Shown here: positions 18,197-27,315 of the stretch, one piece after another
Layout of the letters: the number at the start of each line of letters is the position of its first letter
Numbering within the stretch: position 1 is the first letter of the stretch
Source of the DNA: Pararhizobium_B sp963838155
GTDB taxonomy: Bacteria > Pseudomonadota > Alphaproteobacteria > Rhizobiales > Rhizobiaceae
DNA: 64,000 bases
Assembly (NCBI GenBank): GCA_963838155.1
Contig: CAWIQE010000038.1
Coordinates: 62,001-126,000 of the forward strand
Direction of reading: 5' to 3'
Translations under genes and position numbers: made by a program
Notes under the pieces: generated by a model
What the model saw: the letters and a program-made list of their open reading frames with translations, nothing else
Databases searched by the model: none
What the model was told of the DNA's origin: nothing

Positions 18197-18216
18197 CTGT
18201 ATACAGCAGTGTGCAA
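18197..18216. promoter_or_regulatory. Probable GntR operator between the regulator and tcuB
   Basis: The sequence CTGTATACAGCAGTGTGCAA matches the 17203-17222 site in the spacer and most arm positions. It would serve autoregulation and control of tcuB. Confidence 0.6.
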
Positions 18217-18294
18217 AAAGCTCCGGTGGCCCCGGGGCGTCGGGCCGCCGCGCCCGACTGGACATCCCGGCCCGGACCGGGCCGAAGGAGCCGC

Positions 18295-19407
18295 ATGACC
18301 GAGCACGCAACCGACGTCCTGGCGGAAGCCGATCGCCTGATGACCGTGTGCAACGCGTGCCGCTACTGCGAGGGACTGTGCGCCGTCTTCCCCGCGATGG
18401 AGCTGCGGCGCTCGTTCTCCGACGGCGACCTGAACTACCTGGCCAATCTCTGTCACAATTGCGGCGCCTGCTACGTGGATTGCCAGTTCTCGCCGCCGCA
18501 CGAATTCGACGTCAACGTGCCGCGGACCTTCGCACGGGTGCGGGCGGAGAGCTACCGCCGCTATGCGCGCCCCGCCGCCCTCGGGTTCCTCTTCGAGCGC
18601 AACGGCCTCGCCGTCTCGGTGCTGGGGGCCTCGGGCATCGCCGCCTTCCTCCTCGGTTTCGTTGCCATCGACGGCCCCTCGGCGATCGTCGCGGGCACGG
18701 GCCGCTTCTATGCCCTGATGCCGCACGCGGCGATGGCCTGGCTCTTCGGCCTCGTCTCGCTCGCCGTGATCGCCGCGATCGCCGCAAGCCTCGGCGCGTT
18801 CTGGCGCGAAGTCGGTGCGGGCGGCAGCGGCGCGGCCACGCCCGCCTCCCTCGCCCGCGCGGTGGCCGACGCCGCCACGCTGCGCTACCTCGACGGCGGC
18901 GGCGTCGGCTGCCACAACGAAGGCGAACGGCCCTCCGACACCCGAAGGATAAGCCACCACCTCACCTTCTACGGCTTCCTGCTCTGCTTCGCCGCGACGG
19001 CGACCGCGACCCTCTACCACTATGCCTTCGACCTGCCCGCGCCCTATGCCTGGTACCAGTTGCCCAAGCTGTTCGGCATACCCGGCGGCCTCGCCATCCT
19101 CGCCGGCACCGCCGGCCTGATGCGCGAGAAGGCGCGCCGCGACCGGGCGATGGTCGACGGCCGCAGCGTCGGAATGGACGTCGCCTTCCTGCTGATGCTC
19201 TTCCTGACGGCCGCCACGGGGCTTCTGCTGATGGTCCTGCGCGGCTCGCCCGCCATGGGATCGCTGCTCGCCCTGCACCTCGGCATCGTGCTGGCGCTGT
19301 TCCTCACCGTACCCTACGGAAAGTTCGTGCACGCCTTCCTCCGCCTCGCCGCGCTGGTCGTCCACGCCCACGAACGGCGCCGCGGCGCGCGGCTGGGCGA
19401 AGGCTGA
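18295..19407 (+). CDS. tcuB: Tricarballylate/citrate utilization protein TcuB (Fe-S membrane protein)
   Basis: A 370-aa protein with an N-terminal ferredoxin-like region containing two CxxCxxCxxxC clusters (C19, C22, C25, C29; C53, C56, C59, C63), followed by about six membrane segments with conserved histidines typical of b-type haem binding. In Salmonella TcuB passes electrons from the FADH2 of tricarballylate dehydrogenase TcuA to the quinone pool. ATG 18295 has GAAGGAG five bases upstream. No tcuA is next to it: the gene after it is convergent gntK. Either TcuA is elsewhere or TcuB serves another dehydrogenase. The nearby TRAP transporter probably brings in the substrate. Confidence 0.9.
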   Translation: MTEHATDVLAEADRLMTVCNACRYCEGLCAVFPAMELRRSFSDGDLNYLANLCHNCGACYVDCQFSPPHEFDVNVPRTFARVRAESYRRYARPAALGFLFERNGLAVSVLGASGIAAFLLGFVAIDGPSAIVAGTGRFYALMPHAAMAWLFGLVSLAVIAAIAASLGAFWREVGAGGSGAATPASLARAVADAATLRYLDGGGVGCHNEGERPSDTRRISHHLTFYGFLLCFAATATATLYHYAFDLPAPYAWYQLPKLFGIPGGLAILAGTAGLMREKARRDRAMVDGRSVGMDVAFLLMLFLTAATGLLLMVLRGSPAMGSLLALHLGIVLALFLTVPYGKFVHAFLRLAALVVHAHERRRGARLGEG

Positions 19408-19417
19408 CGGCGCGCCC

Positions 19418-19954
19418 TCAGCCCTGGGAGACTGCGGCGGTCGCCGCGGCCAGCACGTCCTCCGGCGGGGCGTCGATGTCGACCGTGACGGCGTCCTCGT
19501 CCGGCGTGGGTTCCTGAAGCGTGTCGAGCTGGCTCTCGAGGAGAGAGACCGGCATGAAATGCCCGGGGCGCGCCGACAGCCGGCCCGCGAGCACGGACTT
19601 CTCGCCCTTGAGGAAGACGAAGCGCAGCCGCACCCCGGCCTTTTCCCGCAGATAGTCGCGATAGGCCTTCTTGAGCGCGGAACAGGCCGCCACCGAAGCG
19701 CCATGGGCCTGGTAGCCCGCCGCGAGCTCGGCCGCCACCCGCGAAAGCCACGGCCACCGGTCCTCGTCGGTGAGCGGGATGCCCTTGCTCATCTTGGCGA
19801 CGTTGGCCTCTCCGTGGAGCGCGTCGCCCTCGATGAAGGGGACGTCCAGCGCCTGCGCCAGCCCCTGTCCGATCAGCGACTTGCCGGAGCCGCTGACCCC
19901 CATGACCACGATCGCGCCGATGTCAGATGGATGCCGTGATGCCGCCGTCGACAT
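19418..19954 (-). CDS. gntK: Gluconokinase
   Basis: A 178-aa small P-loop kinase of the GntK/IdnK family. The Walker A motif GVSGSGKS is at 19-26, with the downstream EGDALH and CSALKKAYRD motifs. It phosphorylates D-gluconate to 6-phosphogluconate. It overlaps the end of the upstream gluconate 5-dehydrogenase gene by 32 nt, so the two are co-translated. Length is typical (about 175 aa). Confidence 0.93.
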   Translation of the reverse strand: MSTAASRHPSDIGAIVVMGVSGSGKSLIGQGLAQALDVPFIEGDALHGEANVAKMSKGIPLTDEDRWPWLSRVAAELAAGYQAHGASVAACSALKKAYRDYLREKAGVRLRFVFLKGEKSVLAGRLSARPGHFMPVSLLESQLDTLQEPTPDEDAVTVDIDAPPEDVLAAATAAVSQG

Positions 19955-20690
19955 AGAGTACCTGTCCGTTGACGAATGACGATGCCGGCCCGGCGAGGAA
20001 GACCGCCGCGCCGACGAGTTCCTCGACGTCGCCCCAGCGTCCCGCCGGCGTCCGCTTCGCGAGCCACTCGGAAAACGCCTCGTTCTCCACCAGCGCCGCG
20101 TTGAGCGGCGTCTTGAAATAGCCGGGCGCGATGGCGTTGACCTGGAGCCCGTGCCGCGCCCAGTCCGTCGCCATGCCGCGCGTGAGGTTCCTCACCGCGC
20201 CCTTCGACATGGTGTAGGGCGCGATCGACGGGCGGGCGAGCTCGCTCTGGACGGACGCGATGTTGACGATCTTGCCGGCGCCGCGCGCGATCATCCGCCG
20301 CCCGACCGCCTGGCCGACATTGAAGACGCTCGTCACGTTGACCCGCAGGATCTCGTCCCACTTGTCGGGCGGGAACTCCTCCAGGGGAGCCCGGAACTGC
20401 ATGCCGGCATTGTTGACGAGGATGTCGATCGGCCCGTCGTCGCGCTCGATCGCCTCGACCGCCGCGTCCACGGCGGCGCGGTCGGTCACGTCGAAGCAAC
20501 GTCCGCTTGCGGCGTGTCCCGCGTTCCGCAGCGCCGCCACGGCCTGGTCGACCGGTCCGGCCCTGCGGCCGTTGACGACGATTTCGGCGCCGTGCTCGGC
20601 GAGGCCGCGCGCGAGCGCCAGTCCAATTCCCTGGCTGGATCCGGTGACGAGCGCCCGGCGTCCCGTCAGGTCGAAGAGAGGAGATGTCAT
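19923..20690 (-). CDS. idnO: Gluconate 5-dehydrogenase (SDR family)
   Basis: A 255-aa short-chain dehydrogenase with TGSSQGIG at 16-23, NNAG, the catalytic serine in ASVQS and the YxxxK pair in YTMSK. Together with the adjacent gluconokinase it matches the GntII/idonate route, in which IdnO interconverts 5-ketogluconate and gluconate before phosphorylation. ATG 20690. The specificity is inferred from the overlapping kinase. Confidence 0.85.
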   Translation of the reverse strand: MTSPLFDLTGRRALVTGSSQGIGLALARGLAEHGAEIVVNGRRAGPVDQAVAALRNAGHAASGRCFDVTDRAAVDAAVEAIERDDGPIDILVNNAGMQFRAPLEEFPPDKWDEILRVNVTSVFNVGQAVGRRMIARGAGKIVNIASVQSELARPSIAPYTMSKGAVRNLTRGMATDWARHGLQVNAIAPGYFKTPLNAALVENEAFSEWLAKRTPAGRWGDVEELVGAAVFLAGPASSFVNGQVLYVDGGITASI

Positions 20691-20784
20691 CCCCGGCTTA
20701 TGGCCCTTAATCGGTCTCCACGCAAGCCGGCCTCCCCTCGCGGAAGGATGTCCGGGAGCCCGTCGGGCGGTCCGCGGGCCTCCG

Positions 20785-20817
20785 AAAAAAAGGAGCGGCC
20801 CCCGGCGGGGGCCGCTC
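20785..20817 (-). terminator. Rho-independent terminator of the polyol ABC operon
   Basis: A perfect 11-bp GC stem (20793-20803 with 20807-20817, loop GGC) is followed, on the minus strand, by a run of seven T residues (20785-20791). It sits 40 nt after the stop of the binding-protein gene and ends the long minus-strand operon. Confidence 0.85.
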
Positions 20818-20856
20818 TTCCGGGTCGCTACCTCGACCCGTGTCCGTCCGGGCCGG

Positions 20857-21813
20857 TCACTCCGAAAGCGTGAAGGGACCGGTGTACTTGTCGACGTTGT
20901 CCTTGGTGATGAGCAGGCAGTTGAACAGCTGCTTCTCGGCGGAGGCTCCGGTCTTGCCGTTCTCGATGAAGGAATCGGCCTCCTCGACCGCCTTCTTGGA
21001 GAAGACGGCGACGGGCTGCAGGACGGTGTACTGCAGCTCGCCGGACTTGATCGCGTCGACCGCCGCAGGCGAACCGTCGAAGCCGCCGACCTTGATGTCC
21101 TTGAGCTTGCCGGCTTCCTTGAGCGCCGAGATCGCGCCGAGCGCCATCTCGTCGTTGCCGCTGATGACGCCGATGATGTCCGGATGCGCCTGCAGCATGC
21201 CCTGCATCTTGTCGTGGCCCTGCGTGCGGTCCCAGTTGGCGACCTGCGAGGCGACCTTCTTCAGGTCCGGATACTGGCTGAGCACCGTCTCGTAGCCGTT
21301 GGAGCGGGTGGCCGCGTTGTTGTCGGAAGGCGCACCGACGAGCTCGACGTAGTTGCCCTTCTCGCCGACGTCCTTCACCCACTGCTGGGCTCCGAGCGCG
21401 GCGCCCTGGGCGTTGTTCGAGACGAGCTGCGCCTTGGCGAGACCCTCCTGGTTGATCTCGGCGTTGACCAGGAACACCGGGATGTTCGCGGCGACCGCCT
21501 TCTTCACGGCGCCGACCGACCCGTCGGCGTTCGCCGGGTCGAGGATGATCGCCTTGGAGTGGTTGGTGATGGCCGTGTCGACCAGGCGGCTCTCCGTGTT
21601 GGTGTCGCCCTTGTGGGCGCTGACATTGGCCGTGTAGCCGAGCTTCTTGGCCTCCGCCGCCGCGACGTCGCCTTCCGTTTTCCAGTAGGGGTTGGACGGA
21701 TCGTTGACGATGATCGATATGAGGCCCTTGTCGGCCGAAAAGGCCGGCGTGGCGAGACCGACGGCCGCCGTGGCGACGGCTGCCAGTCCCATGACTGCGA
21801 TCCTGCTGAACAT
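20857..21813 (-). CDS. Sugar/polyol ABC transporter substrate-binding protein (CUT2; EryG-like)
   Basis: A 318-aa periplasmic protein of the RbsB/sugar-binding family. The signal peptide is residues 1-27 (cleavage after PAFSA). The mature part contains DPSNPYW, ISGNDEMALGA and GGFDGSP, typical ligand-contact motifs of CUT2 receptors. It is the last gene of an operon with a permease, a double ATPase and DUF2291, all downstream of an EryD-type regulator. It therefore probably binds erythritol or a related polyol. GGGAGAG lies close to the ATG at 21813. Confidence 0.9.
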   Translation of the reverse strand: MFSRIAVMGLAAVATAAVGLATPAFSADKGLISIIVNDPSNPYWKTEGDVAAAEAKKLGYTANVSAHKGDTNTESRLVDTAITNHSKAIILDPANADGSVGAVKKAVAANIPVFLVNAEINQEGLAKAQLVSNNAQGAALGAQQWVKDVGEKGNYVELVGAPSDNNAATRSNGYETVLSQYPDLKKVASQVANWDRTQGHDKMQGMLQAHPDIIGVISGNDEMALGAISALKEAGKLKDIKVGGFDGSPAAVDAIKSGELQYTVLQPVAVFSKKAVEEADSFIENGKTGASAEKQLFNCLLITKDNVDKYTGPFTLSE

Positions 21814-21847
21814 TTTTTTCTCTCCCTTTGCTCTCTGTTGATGCCGG

Positions 21848-22972
21848 TCAGCCGGCAGTCTTCCCGCGCGGGGGCTGGCTGCCGCCCGGATGCGACGAAG
21901 TGGGTTGCTCCTCCGTGGAGGAGATGCGTTTGGCCCGGCGGCCGTACTGGACGGAGTTGAGCAGCACGGCGAAGACGATGACGGCGCCGGTGAAGACCAT
22001 CTGCCAGTAGGCGGAGACGCCGATGATGACGAGGCCGTCGGACAGGAACCCGATCACGAAGGCGCCGAGCAGCGTCCCGCGGATGTTGCCGCGCCCGCCG
22101 GTGAGCGCGGCGCCGCCGATGACGACGGTCGCGATCGCCGTCAGCTCGTAGGTGGTGCCGGCGGTGGGACCCGCCGACGTCAGCTCGGACGTCAGGATGA
22201 GGCCGGCGATCGCCGCGCAGACGCCGGACAGCACGTAGACCGTGATCTGCACCTTCTTCACCGGCACGCCCGAAAGCTCCGCCGCGCGCTCGTTGCCGCC
22301 CGAAGCGTAGAGCCAGCGGCCGAAGACGGTGCGGTTGAGCATGATCGAGCCGACGATGGCGATGACGACCATGGCGATGACCCCGACGGGAACACCGAAC
22401 AGGCGGTTGAAGCCGAGCCAGTCGAAGCCGGTGTTGCCGAGCGCGGCCTGGCCCTCGAGGTTGTTGTAGGTCAGCCCGTTGGTGATCAGCAGCGCGACGC
22501 CGCGCACCGCGTAGAGCATCCCGAGGGTGGCGACGAAGGGCGGCACCTTGAACCGCGCGACCAGGAGCCCGTTGACGAGGCCGACGAGCGCCCCGAGGAC
22601 GCAGGCGAGCACCGCGACGACCCAGACCGCCGGATAGAGGACCACCCCGAAGAAGGGCAGCGGCACGCCGTGCATCAGGAAGCCCGCGATCACCCCGGCG
22701 AGCCCGAGCGTCGATCCGACCGAGAGGTCGATGCCGCCGTTCAGGATCACGAGCAGCATCCCCATTCCGAGGATGCCGAAGATGGCCACGTGCGACGCCA
22801 TGGTCAGGAAGTTGCTGACCGAGAAATAATAGGGCGACAGGAACGAGAAGACGGCAATGATGGCGATCAGCGCGAAGAAGGCGCGCCCCTCGAGCAGCAT
22901 CTTTCCGAGATTGAGGCTTCCGTTCCGTTTGCCCTGCCGCTGGCTCGAGGCTTCTGGACGCGCGTACATCAT
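21848..22972 (-). CDS. Sugar/polyol ABC transporter permease (CUT2, RbsC-like; EryF-like)
   Basis: A 374-aa RbsC/BPD_transp_2 permease with about ten hydrophobic segments and the family hallmarks GGIDLSVG and GGRGNIRGTLLGA. ATG 22972 is chosen because CGGAG lies eight bases upstream. It lies 25 nt after the ATPase gene. The C-terminal tail is hydrophilic and unusually long. Confidence 0.9.
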   Translation of the reverse strand: MMYARPEASSQRQGKRNGSLNLGKMLLEGRAFFALIAIIAVFSFLSPYYFSVSNFLTMASHVAIFGILGMGMLLVILNGGIDLSVGSTLGLAGVIAGFLMHGVPLPFFGVVLYPAVWVVAVLACVLGALVGLVNGLLVARFKVPPFVATLGMLYAVRGVALLITNGLTYNNLEGQAALGNTGFDWLGFNRLFGVPVGVIAMVVIAIVGSIMLNRTVFGRWLYASGGNERAAELSGVPVKKVQITVYVLSGVCAAIAGLILTSELTSAGPTAGTTYELTAIATVVIGGAALTGGRGNIRGTLLGAFVIGFLSDGLVIIGVSAYWQMVFTGAVIVFAVLLNSVQYGRRAKRISSTEEQPTSSHPGGSQPPRGKTAG

Positions 22973-22997
22973 TGCGATGGCTCCGTTTTCTGTCCGC

Positions 22998-24536
22998 TCA
23001 GGCGGCCGCGGCCTCACCCGAGGCGGCCATGATCTCTTCCTTGGACGCGTCGCATCCGAACTCGGCGGAAATCCTCCCCCGGCGCATGACGATGACGCGG
23101 TGCGCGATGCTGAGGCACTCGGCGACCTCCGAGGTGGAGAAGAGTACGGCGAGCCCCGCCTTCGCCCGCTCGCCGAGCAGGCGGAAGACCTCCGCCTTCG
23201 CGCCGATGTCGATGCCGCGGCTCGGCTCGTCGAGGAGGAGCGCCCGCGGCTCGGTCGTCAGCATCTTGCCGATGACGACCTTCTGCTGGTTGCCGCCCGA
23301 CAGCGACCCGATCGGGACGTCGCCGCCGGCGGTCTTCACGTGGACGTCGCGGATCGAGGCGTCGATCAGCTCCGCCTCGCGCGATCGCGACAGCAGCATG
23401 CCCCGCACGAAGGCGCCGATGCTGGCCAGCGACAAATTGGACCCGACGGTCATCGTCTGAACGAGGCCGTCGCGCTGGCGATCCTCGGGAACGAGCGACA
23501 GCCCCGCCGCGATGCGCTCCGCGATCGTCAGCCGCGAGACGTCCTCGCCGTCGAGCAGGACCCGTCCGCCGGCAAGCGGCGCCCGCCCGGCGACGGCTTC
23601 GAGCAGTTCCGTCCGGCCGGCCCCCATGAGGCCGTAGATGCACACGATCTCGCCGGCCCTGATGTCGAGCGACAGGTGGTCGACGATCAGCCGGCCGGTG
23701 CCCGACGTGTCCGCCACGCTGACGTCCTCGATCGACAGGACCGGATCGCCGAAGGCGTAGCCGTCCGGCGGGGACCCGAGGTCGTAGTTCTCGCCGACCA
23801 TGTTGCGCACGATCCACTCGAGGTCGATGTCCTTCGCCTCGGCCGTCGCCGTGATCACCCCGTCCCGCAGCACGACCGCGTAGTCCGTGATCTGCAGCGC
23901 TTCCTCGAGATGGTGCGAGATGTAGACGATGGACACGCCCCGGTCCGTCAGGTCGCGGATCACGCGGAAGAGCACCTCGACCTCGCTGGCGCTCAGCGCC
24001 GAGGTGGGCTCGTCCATGATCAGGATGCGCGAGTCGACCGACAGCGCGCGCGCGATCTCGACAATCTGCTGCTGCCCGAGGCGCAGGTCCTGCACGAGGT
24101 CGAGCGGGTCGATCGCCTCCTCCAGCTCCTCCATCAGCCGGGCGGTCTGCCGCGCCTCCTCGGCGAAGTCGACGCCGGCGGCCGACGTCAGTTCCCGGCC
24201 CATGAAGATGTTGTCTCTTACGCTGAGGTTGGGCGCGAGGCTGAGTTCCTGGTGGATGATCGAGATGCCCTTTTCGGTCGCTTCCACCGCCGAGGCGAAG
24301 GCGACCTCTTCCCCGTCGAGCTCGATCGTGCCCGAGGTGGGCCGCTCGACGCCCGAGAGGATCTTCATCAGCGTCGACTTGCCCGCGCCGTTCTCGCCGA
24401 AGAGCGTCGTCACCTTGCCGCGATGGATGTCGAAGTTGACGCCCTTCAGCGCGTGGGTCCCGCCGTAGGTCTTCACCACGTTGCGGGCGGAAAGGACGAC
24501 CTCGCCGCGGCCCGTCTCGGTCTTTGCGGCGCCCAT
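22998..24536 (-). CDS. Sugar/polyol ABC transporter ATP-binding protein (CUT2, RbsA-like; EryE-like)
   Basis: A 512-aa double-domain ATPase. Domain 1 has a complete Walker A (GENGAGKST), a signature LRLGQQQ and Walker B (ILIMDEPTSAL). Domain 2 has the usual modified Walker A (GLMGAGRTE), signature LSGGNQQK and Walker B (ALLLDEPSRGID). Domain arrangement and length are normal for RbsA/MglA relatives. Its ATG overlaps the DUF2291 stop by one base (TGATG), showing tight coupling. Confidence 0.93.
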   Translation of the reverse strand: MGAAKTETGRGEVVLSARNVVKTYGGTHALKGVNFDIHRGKVTTLFGENGAGKSTLMKILSGVERPTSGTIELDGEEVAFASAVEATEKGISIIHQELSLAPNLSVRDNIFMGRELTSAAGVDFAEEARQTARLMEELEEAIDPLDLVQDLRLGQQQIVEIARALSVDSRILIMDEPTSALSASEVEVLFRVIRDLTDRGVSIVYISHHLEEALQITDYAVVLRDGVITATAEAKDIDLEWIVRNMVGENYDLGSPPDGYAFGDPVLSIEDVSVADTSGTGRLIVDHLSLDIRAGEIVCIYGLMGAGRTELLEAVAGRAPLAGGRVLLDGEDVSRLTIAERIAAGLSLVPEDRQRDGLVQTMTVGSNLSLASIGAFVRGMLLSRSREAELIDASIRDVHVKTAGGDVPIGSLSGGNQQKVVIGKMLTTEPRALLLDEPSRGIDIGAKAEVFRLLGERAKAGLAVLFSTSEVAECLSIAHRVIVMRRGRISAEFGCDASKEEIMAASGEAAAA

Positions 24537-25198
24537 CACTGCACGCTCAGCCGGACCGGCGTGACCAGCCAGTTCTTCGGGTTGATCATCAGGAATGCGC
24601 CGACCACCGAAACCGTCTTGCCGTCGAGCTTCGAGGTGTCCACCTTGGACAGCACCTCCTTCTTCATCTCCTTGTTCAGCGCCGCGCCGGCGTTCTGGTA
24701 CTCGATCTGGTTCTTGAACTGGCCGAACTTGATCGTGCCGATCGCGTCGCGAAGGTCCGTCCCGTTGATCGCCGGCCCGGTCTGGACGCGGATCTTGACG
24801 TCGTCGGGCACGCCATCGACCTTGATCGGGTAGATGCCCGACTGGCCCTCCCCGGCGACGCCGGTGAACTTGACGGCCATCTCCGGACCCATGGTCGCGT
24901 CGACGCCGTATTTCTTGGCGGCCGCCGTCTGGTCGGCCGCGATCGCCTTGGCGAGCGTCGCCGCGTCGACGGCGCGCTTCTCCACCGCCGCCTGCACCTT
25001 CGGGAATTCGCTCTGCCCGTAGGCCTCCGGCGAGAAGCCGGCCTTGCGGGTGTCGCCGGACGAGCCGATCGTCACCACCGCCGTGTCCAGCCCCATGGCG
25101 ACGACGAGGACGACGACTGCGACGGCGATCGCCGCGCGGCGCAGTCCGGGCCCCTTGCGGCGGTGCGTCCCTGCGAGAGCTGCAGAACCCATGGCCAT
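24536..25198 (-). CDS. DUF2291 family protein of the polyol ABC operon
   Basis: A 220-aa protein with a basic N-terminus, one hydrophobic anchor (about residues 20-45) and an extracytoplasmic domain. It matches the DUF2291 pattern (EYGQSEFPKVQ-like region, FGQFKNQIEYQNAGAALN). DUF2291 genes usually sit with CUT2 sugar transporters, as here, but their role is not established; a periplasmic accessory of uptake is inferred. ATG 25198 or the in-frame ATG at 25192 are both possible. It lies 8 nt after the regulator stop. Confidence 0.85.
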   Translation of the reverse strand: MAMGSAALAGTHRRKGPGLRRAAIAVAVVVLVVAMGLDTAVVTIGSSGDTRKAGFSPEAYGQSEFPKVQAAVEKRAVDAATLAKAIAADQTAAAKKYGVDATMGPEMAVKFTGVAGEGQSGIYPIKVDGVPDDVKIRVQTGPAINGTDLRDAIGTIKFGQFKNQIEYQNAGAALNKEMKKEVLSKVDTSKLDGKTVSVVGAFLMINPKNWLVTPVRLSVQ

Positions 25199-25206
25199 TG
25201 GACCTC

Positions 25207-26208
25207 TCACTCCGATTTTCCGTTGGTGGACGATTGTCGAGGCGCGCCGATCCCGGCAACCAGCGCCCGGGCGGTGATTTCGTCGGTGATGAGGCCGCTG
25301 AGGTACCGGCTTTCCAGGATCGACTCGATCGCCCCGACCTTCACCTTGCCGCCGGCGATCGCGACGATCCTGCGGGCCTCGAGCGCCTCGCGGCCGAGGC
25401 CGAGCATGCGCTCGGAAAGCGCCGTCTCGACGGGGCGGCCATGGCGGTCGAAGAAATGGCCGAGCACCTCGCCGACGCCGCCGTCGCGCTTCACGTCGTC
25501 GATCTCGCTCGGCTCGATCATGCCGGTCGCGACCAGCGAGGCCTCGCGCTCGGCCGTGCCGATGCCGACGAACATGAGGTCCGCCGCGCGCGCCAGGTCG
25601 ATGACGGCGCCGACCCCGCGCTGGCCGAGCAGGACCTCGCGGTCTTCCACCGTGTTGGCGAAGAAGGGGACGGGCATGACATAGGCCTGCGCGCCGGTCC
25701 GCTCCGTCAGCCGGTAGATGACGTCGTGCGGATTGGCCGCGAATTTCCGGGTAAGGCCACCGAAGAGCGACACGAAGCGCACGTCGCTCGCCGAGGTGCG
25801 CGGCAGGTTTTCCACGCTTGCCGCCAGGGTGCGTCCGTGGCCGACGCCGATCAGCTTGTTCTCGCCGCGCTCGATCTCGAGCTTGAGGAAATTGGCGCCG
25901 GCGATGCCGAGCGCCCGGAGCGGCAGGTCGTCCTGGTCGAAGTCCGGCACCACCTCGCAGGTGTCGAGGCCGTATTCCTTCGACAGCGCCTGCTCGAGTT
26001 CGACGCATTCGCTGATGTCGCCGTCGATGAAGACCTTCACCAGTCCCTCCTGGTTGGCCTTCATGATCAGCCGGTGCGCCTTCAGGCTCGTCAGCCCGAG
26101 ACGCTTCGCCACCTGCGCCTGGGTCAGGCCGCCGGCGTAGTGCAGCCACGCCGCGCGCGTCGCAAGGCTGATGGTCTGGTCGCGCAACGGAACGGCGCCG
26201 GGCTTCAT
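25207..26208 (-). CDS. eryD: EryD-type sugar-binding transcriptional regulator (SorC/DeoR family)
   Basis: A 333-aa SorC-family regulator. The N-terminal helix-turn-helix is LTQAQVAKRLGLTSLKAHRL (about 24-43). The C-terminal domain is the phosphosugar/effector domain with the GVGHGRTLAA segment. In Brucella EryD represses the ery operon until erythritol binds. Here it is the first gene of the ABC operon, and a perfect palindrome lies 17 nt upstream of its ATG, matching one before eryA. ATG 26208 has GGAGGAG seven bases upstream. Confidence 0.88.
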   Translation of the reverse strand: MKPGAVPLRDQTISLATRAAWLHYAGGLTQAQVAKRLGLTSLKAHRLIMKANQEGLVKVFIDGDISECVELEQALSKEYGLDTCEVVPDFDQDDLPLRALGIAGANFLKLEIERGENKLIGVGHGRTLAASVENLPRTSASDVRFVSLFGGLTRKFAANPHDVIYRLTERTGAQAYVMPVPFFANTVEDREVLLGQRGVGAVIDLARAADLMFVGIGTAEREASLVATGMIEPSEIDDVKRDGGVGEVLGHFFDRHGRPVETALSERMLGLGREALEARRIVAIAGGKVKVGAIESILESRYLSGLITDEITARALVAGIGAPRQSSTNGKSE

Positions 26209-26224
26209 GCTGTCTCCTCCCAAG

Positions 26225-26279
26225 AATGATATTTCTATCATTCACTAAAAAATTTTTCACATACGGTCGCGTTTGTCAA
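26225..26279 (-). promoter_or_regulatory. eryD-ABC promoter with EryD-type operator
   Basis: Read on the minus strand, TTGACA (26279-26274) is followed after 17 bases by an A/T-rich -10 region. A perfect 7-bp inverted repeat follows, AATGATA-TTTC-TATCATT on the plus strand (26225-26242). The operator would cover the transcription start. The whole arrangement is duplicated before eryA at 30437-30491. Confidence 0.75.
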
Positions 26280-26341
26280 TCGGGGCGCTGAAGATTCGCC
26301 CCCTCCCGCCCCCTCCCGCCCCTGTCCCGCGAGGCTTCCGC

Positions 26342-27277
26342 TCATCCCCGGCGAAGCGTCGCGGCGCCGGTGTCCACGTGCTTCGCCCAGAACGCGACCA
26401 ATTCCCTGAGCGCCGGCACCACGTCGCGGTCGGTGGGCTCGCGCTCGCGGAACGACAGTTCGAGACATATCTCGTTGTCCGTCCCGCCGCCCGCTCTGAC
26501 CGCCTCGATCAGCTTTTCCGGCTGGATCCGCCCCTCGGCGTTGTAGCGCTCGGTGAAGGGCCAGTGGCCGCCCTTGTTCATCGACGACTGCTTGACGTGG
26601 ATGATCGGCGAGCGCGTCGGGAACGCGCGGGCCCAGGCGAACGGGTCGGTGTCGTCGGGGTTCGGCGAGGTTACGTCGCCGTGGTCGATGTCGACCATCA
26701 TCCACATCGGGATCGCGAAGCCGGCGGCTTCCAGCCGGTCCTGCAGATGCCCGCAGGCGGCGATGGTCTCGCCGAACTCGCGCCCGACCGACATCGGCTC
26801 CCAGAACAGGTGATCGAGCCCCGCCTGCCGGGCATGCTCTGCGACCTCCGCCCAGCAGTCGACGGCGATCCGGATCATGTCCTCGCGCCGGACGGGATCG
26901 TCGTAGTCCTTGAGCGTCAGGATCGCGAACTGCGTGCCGACGCTCTTCGCCCCGAGATCGGCCGAAATGTCGGCGAAGGTCTTGAACCAGTCGACGTAGT
27001 AGCGCCGCACGTCCCGGTCCGGATGGCCGAAATGGTTGAGACGGCCGTAGGGGCCGGTCATGCCCGAGGTGATCTCGACGCCCGTGCGGGCCGTCGCGCG
27101 GTTGAAGGCGCGCACGAACCGCCGGACGGTCGCCGCAGGCCAGCCCGGATTGACGAATTCATGGGTCAGCTGGACGTATTTCAGGCGGATCTCGTGGGCG
27201 ATCGTGTCGATCAGGTCGTCCGGCTCGGCGAAGCGGTTGACCAGCGGATTGGTGTTGACGGACAGGGTAAAGGCCAT
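26342..27277 (-). CDS. eryC: L-3-tetrulose-4-phosphate racemase, EryC type (TIM barrel)
   Basis: A 311-aa xylose-isomerase-like TIM barrel. It opens with LSVNTNPLVNRFAEPDDLID and contains MVDIDHGDVTS, IHVKQSS and CLELSFREREPTDRDV, segments I recognise from Brucella/Sinorhizobium EryC. EryC was first called an erythrulose-1-phosphate dehydrogenase; later work assigned it as the epimerase turning L- into D-3-tetrulose-4-phosphate. It follows eryB by 38 nt in the eryABC operon. ATG 27277. Confidence 0.9.
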   Translation of the reverse strand: MAFTLSVNTNPLVNRFAEPDDLIDTIAHEIRLKYVQLTHEFVNPGWPAATVRRFVRAFNRATARTGVEITSGMTGPYGRLNHFGHPDRDVRRYYVDWFKTFADISADLGAKSVGTQFAILTLKDYDDPVRREDMIRIAVDCWAEVAEHARQAGLDHLFWEPMSVGREFGETIAACGHLQDRLEAAGFAIPMWMMVDIDHGDVTSPNPDDTDPFAWARAFPTRSPIIHVKQSSMNKGGHWPFTERYNAEGRIQPEKLIEAVRAGGGTDNEICLELSFREREPTDRDVVPALRELVAFWAKHVDTGAATLRRG

Positions 27278-27315
27278 GGGTCGGGTTCCGTTTGCTCCGG
27301 GTATTCGGTCGGGAG

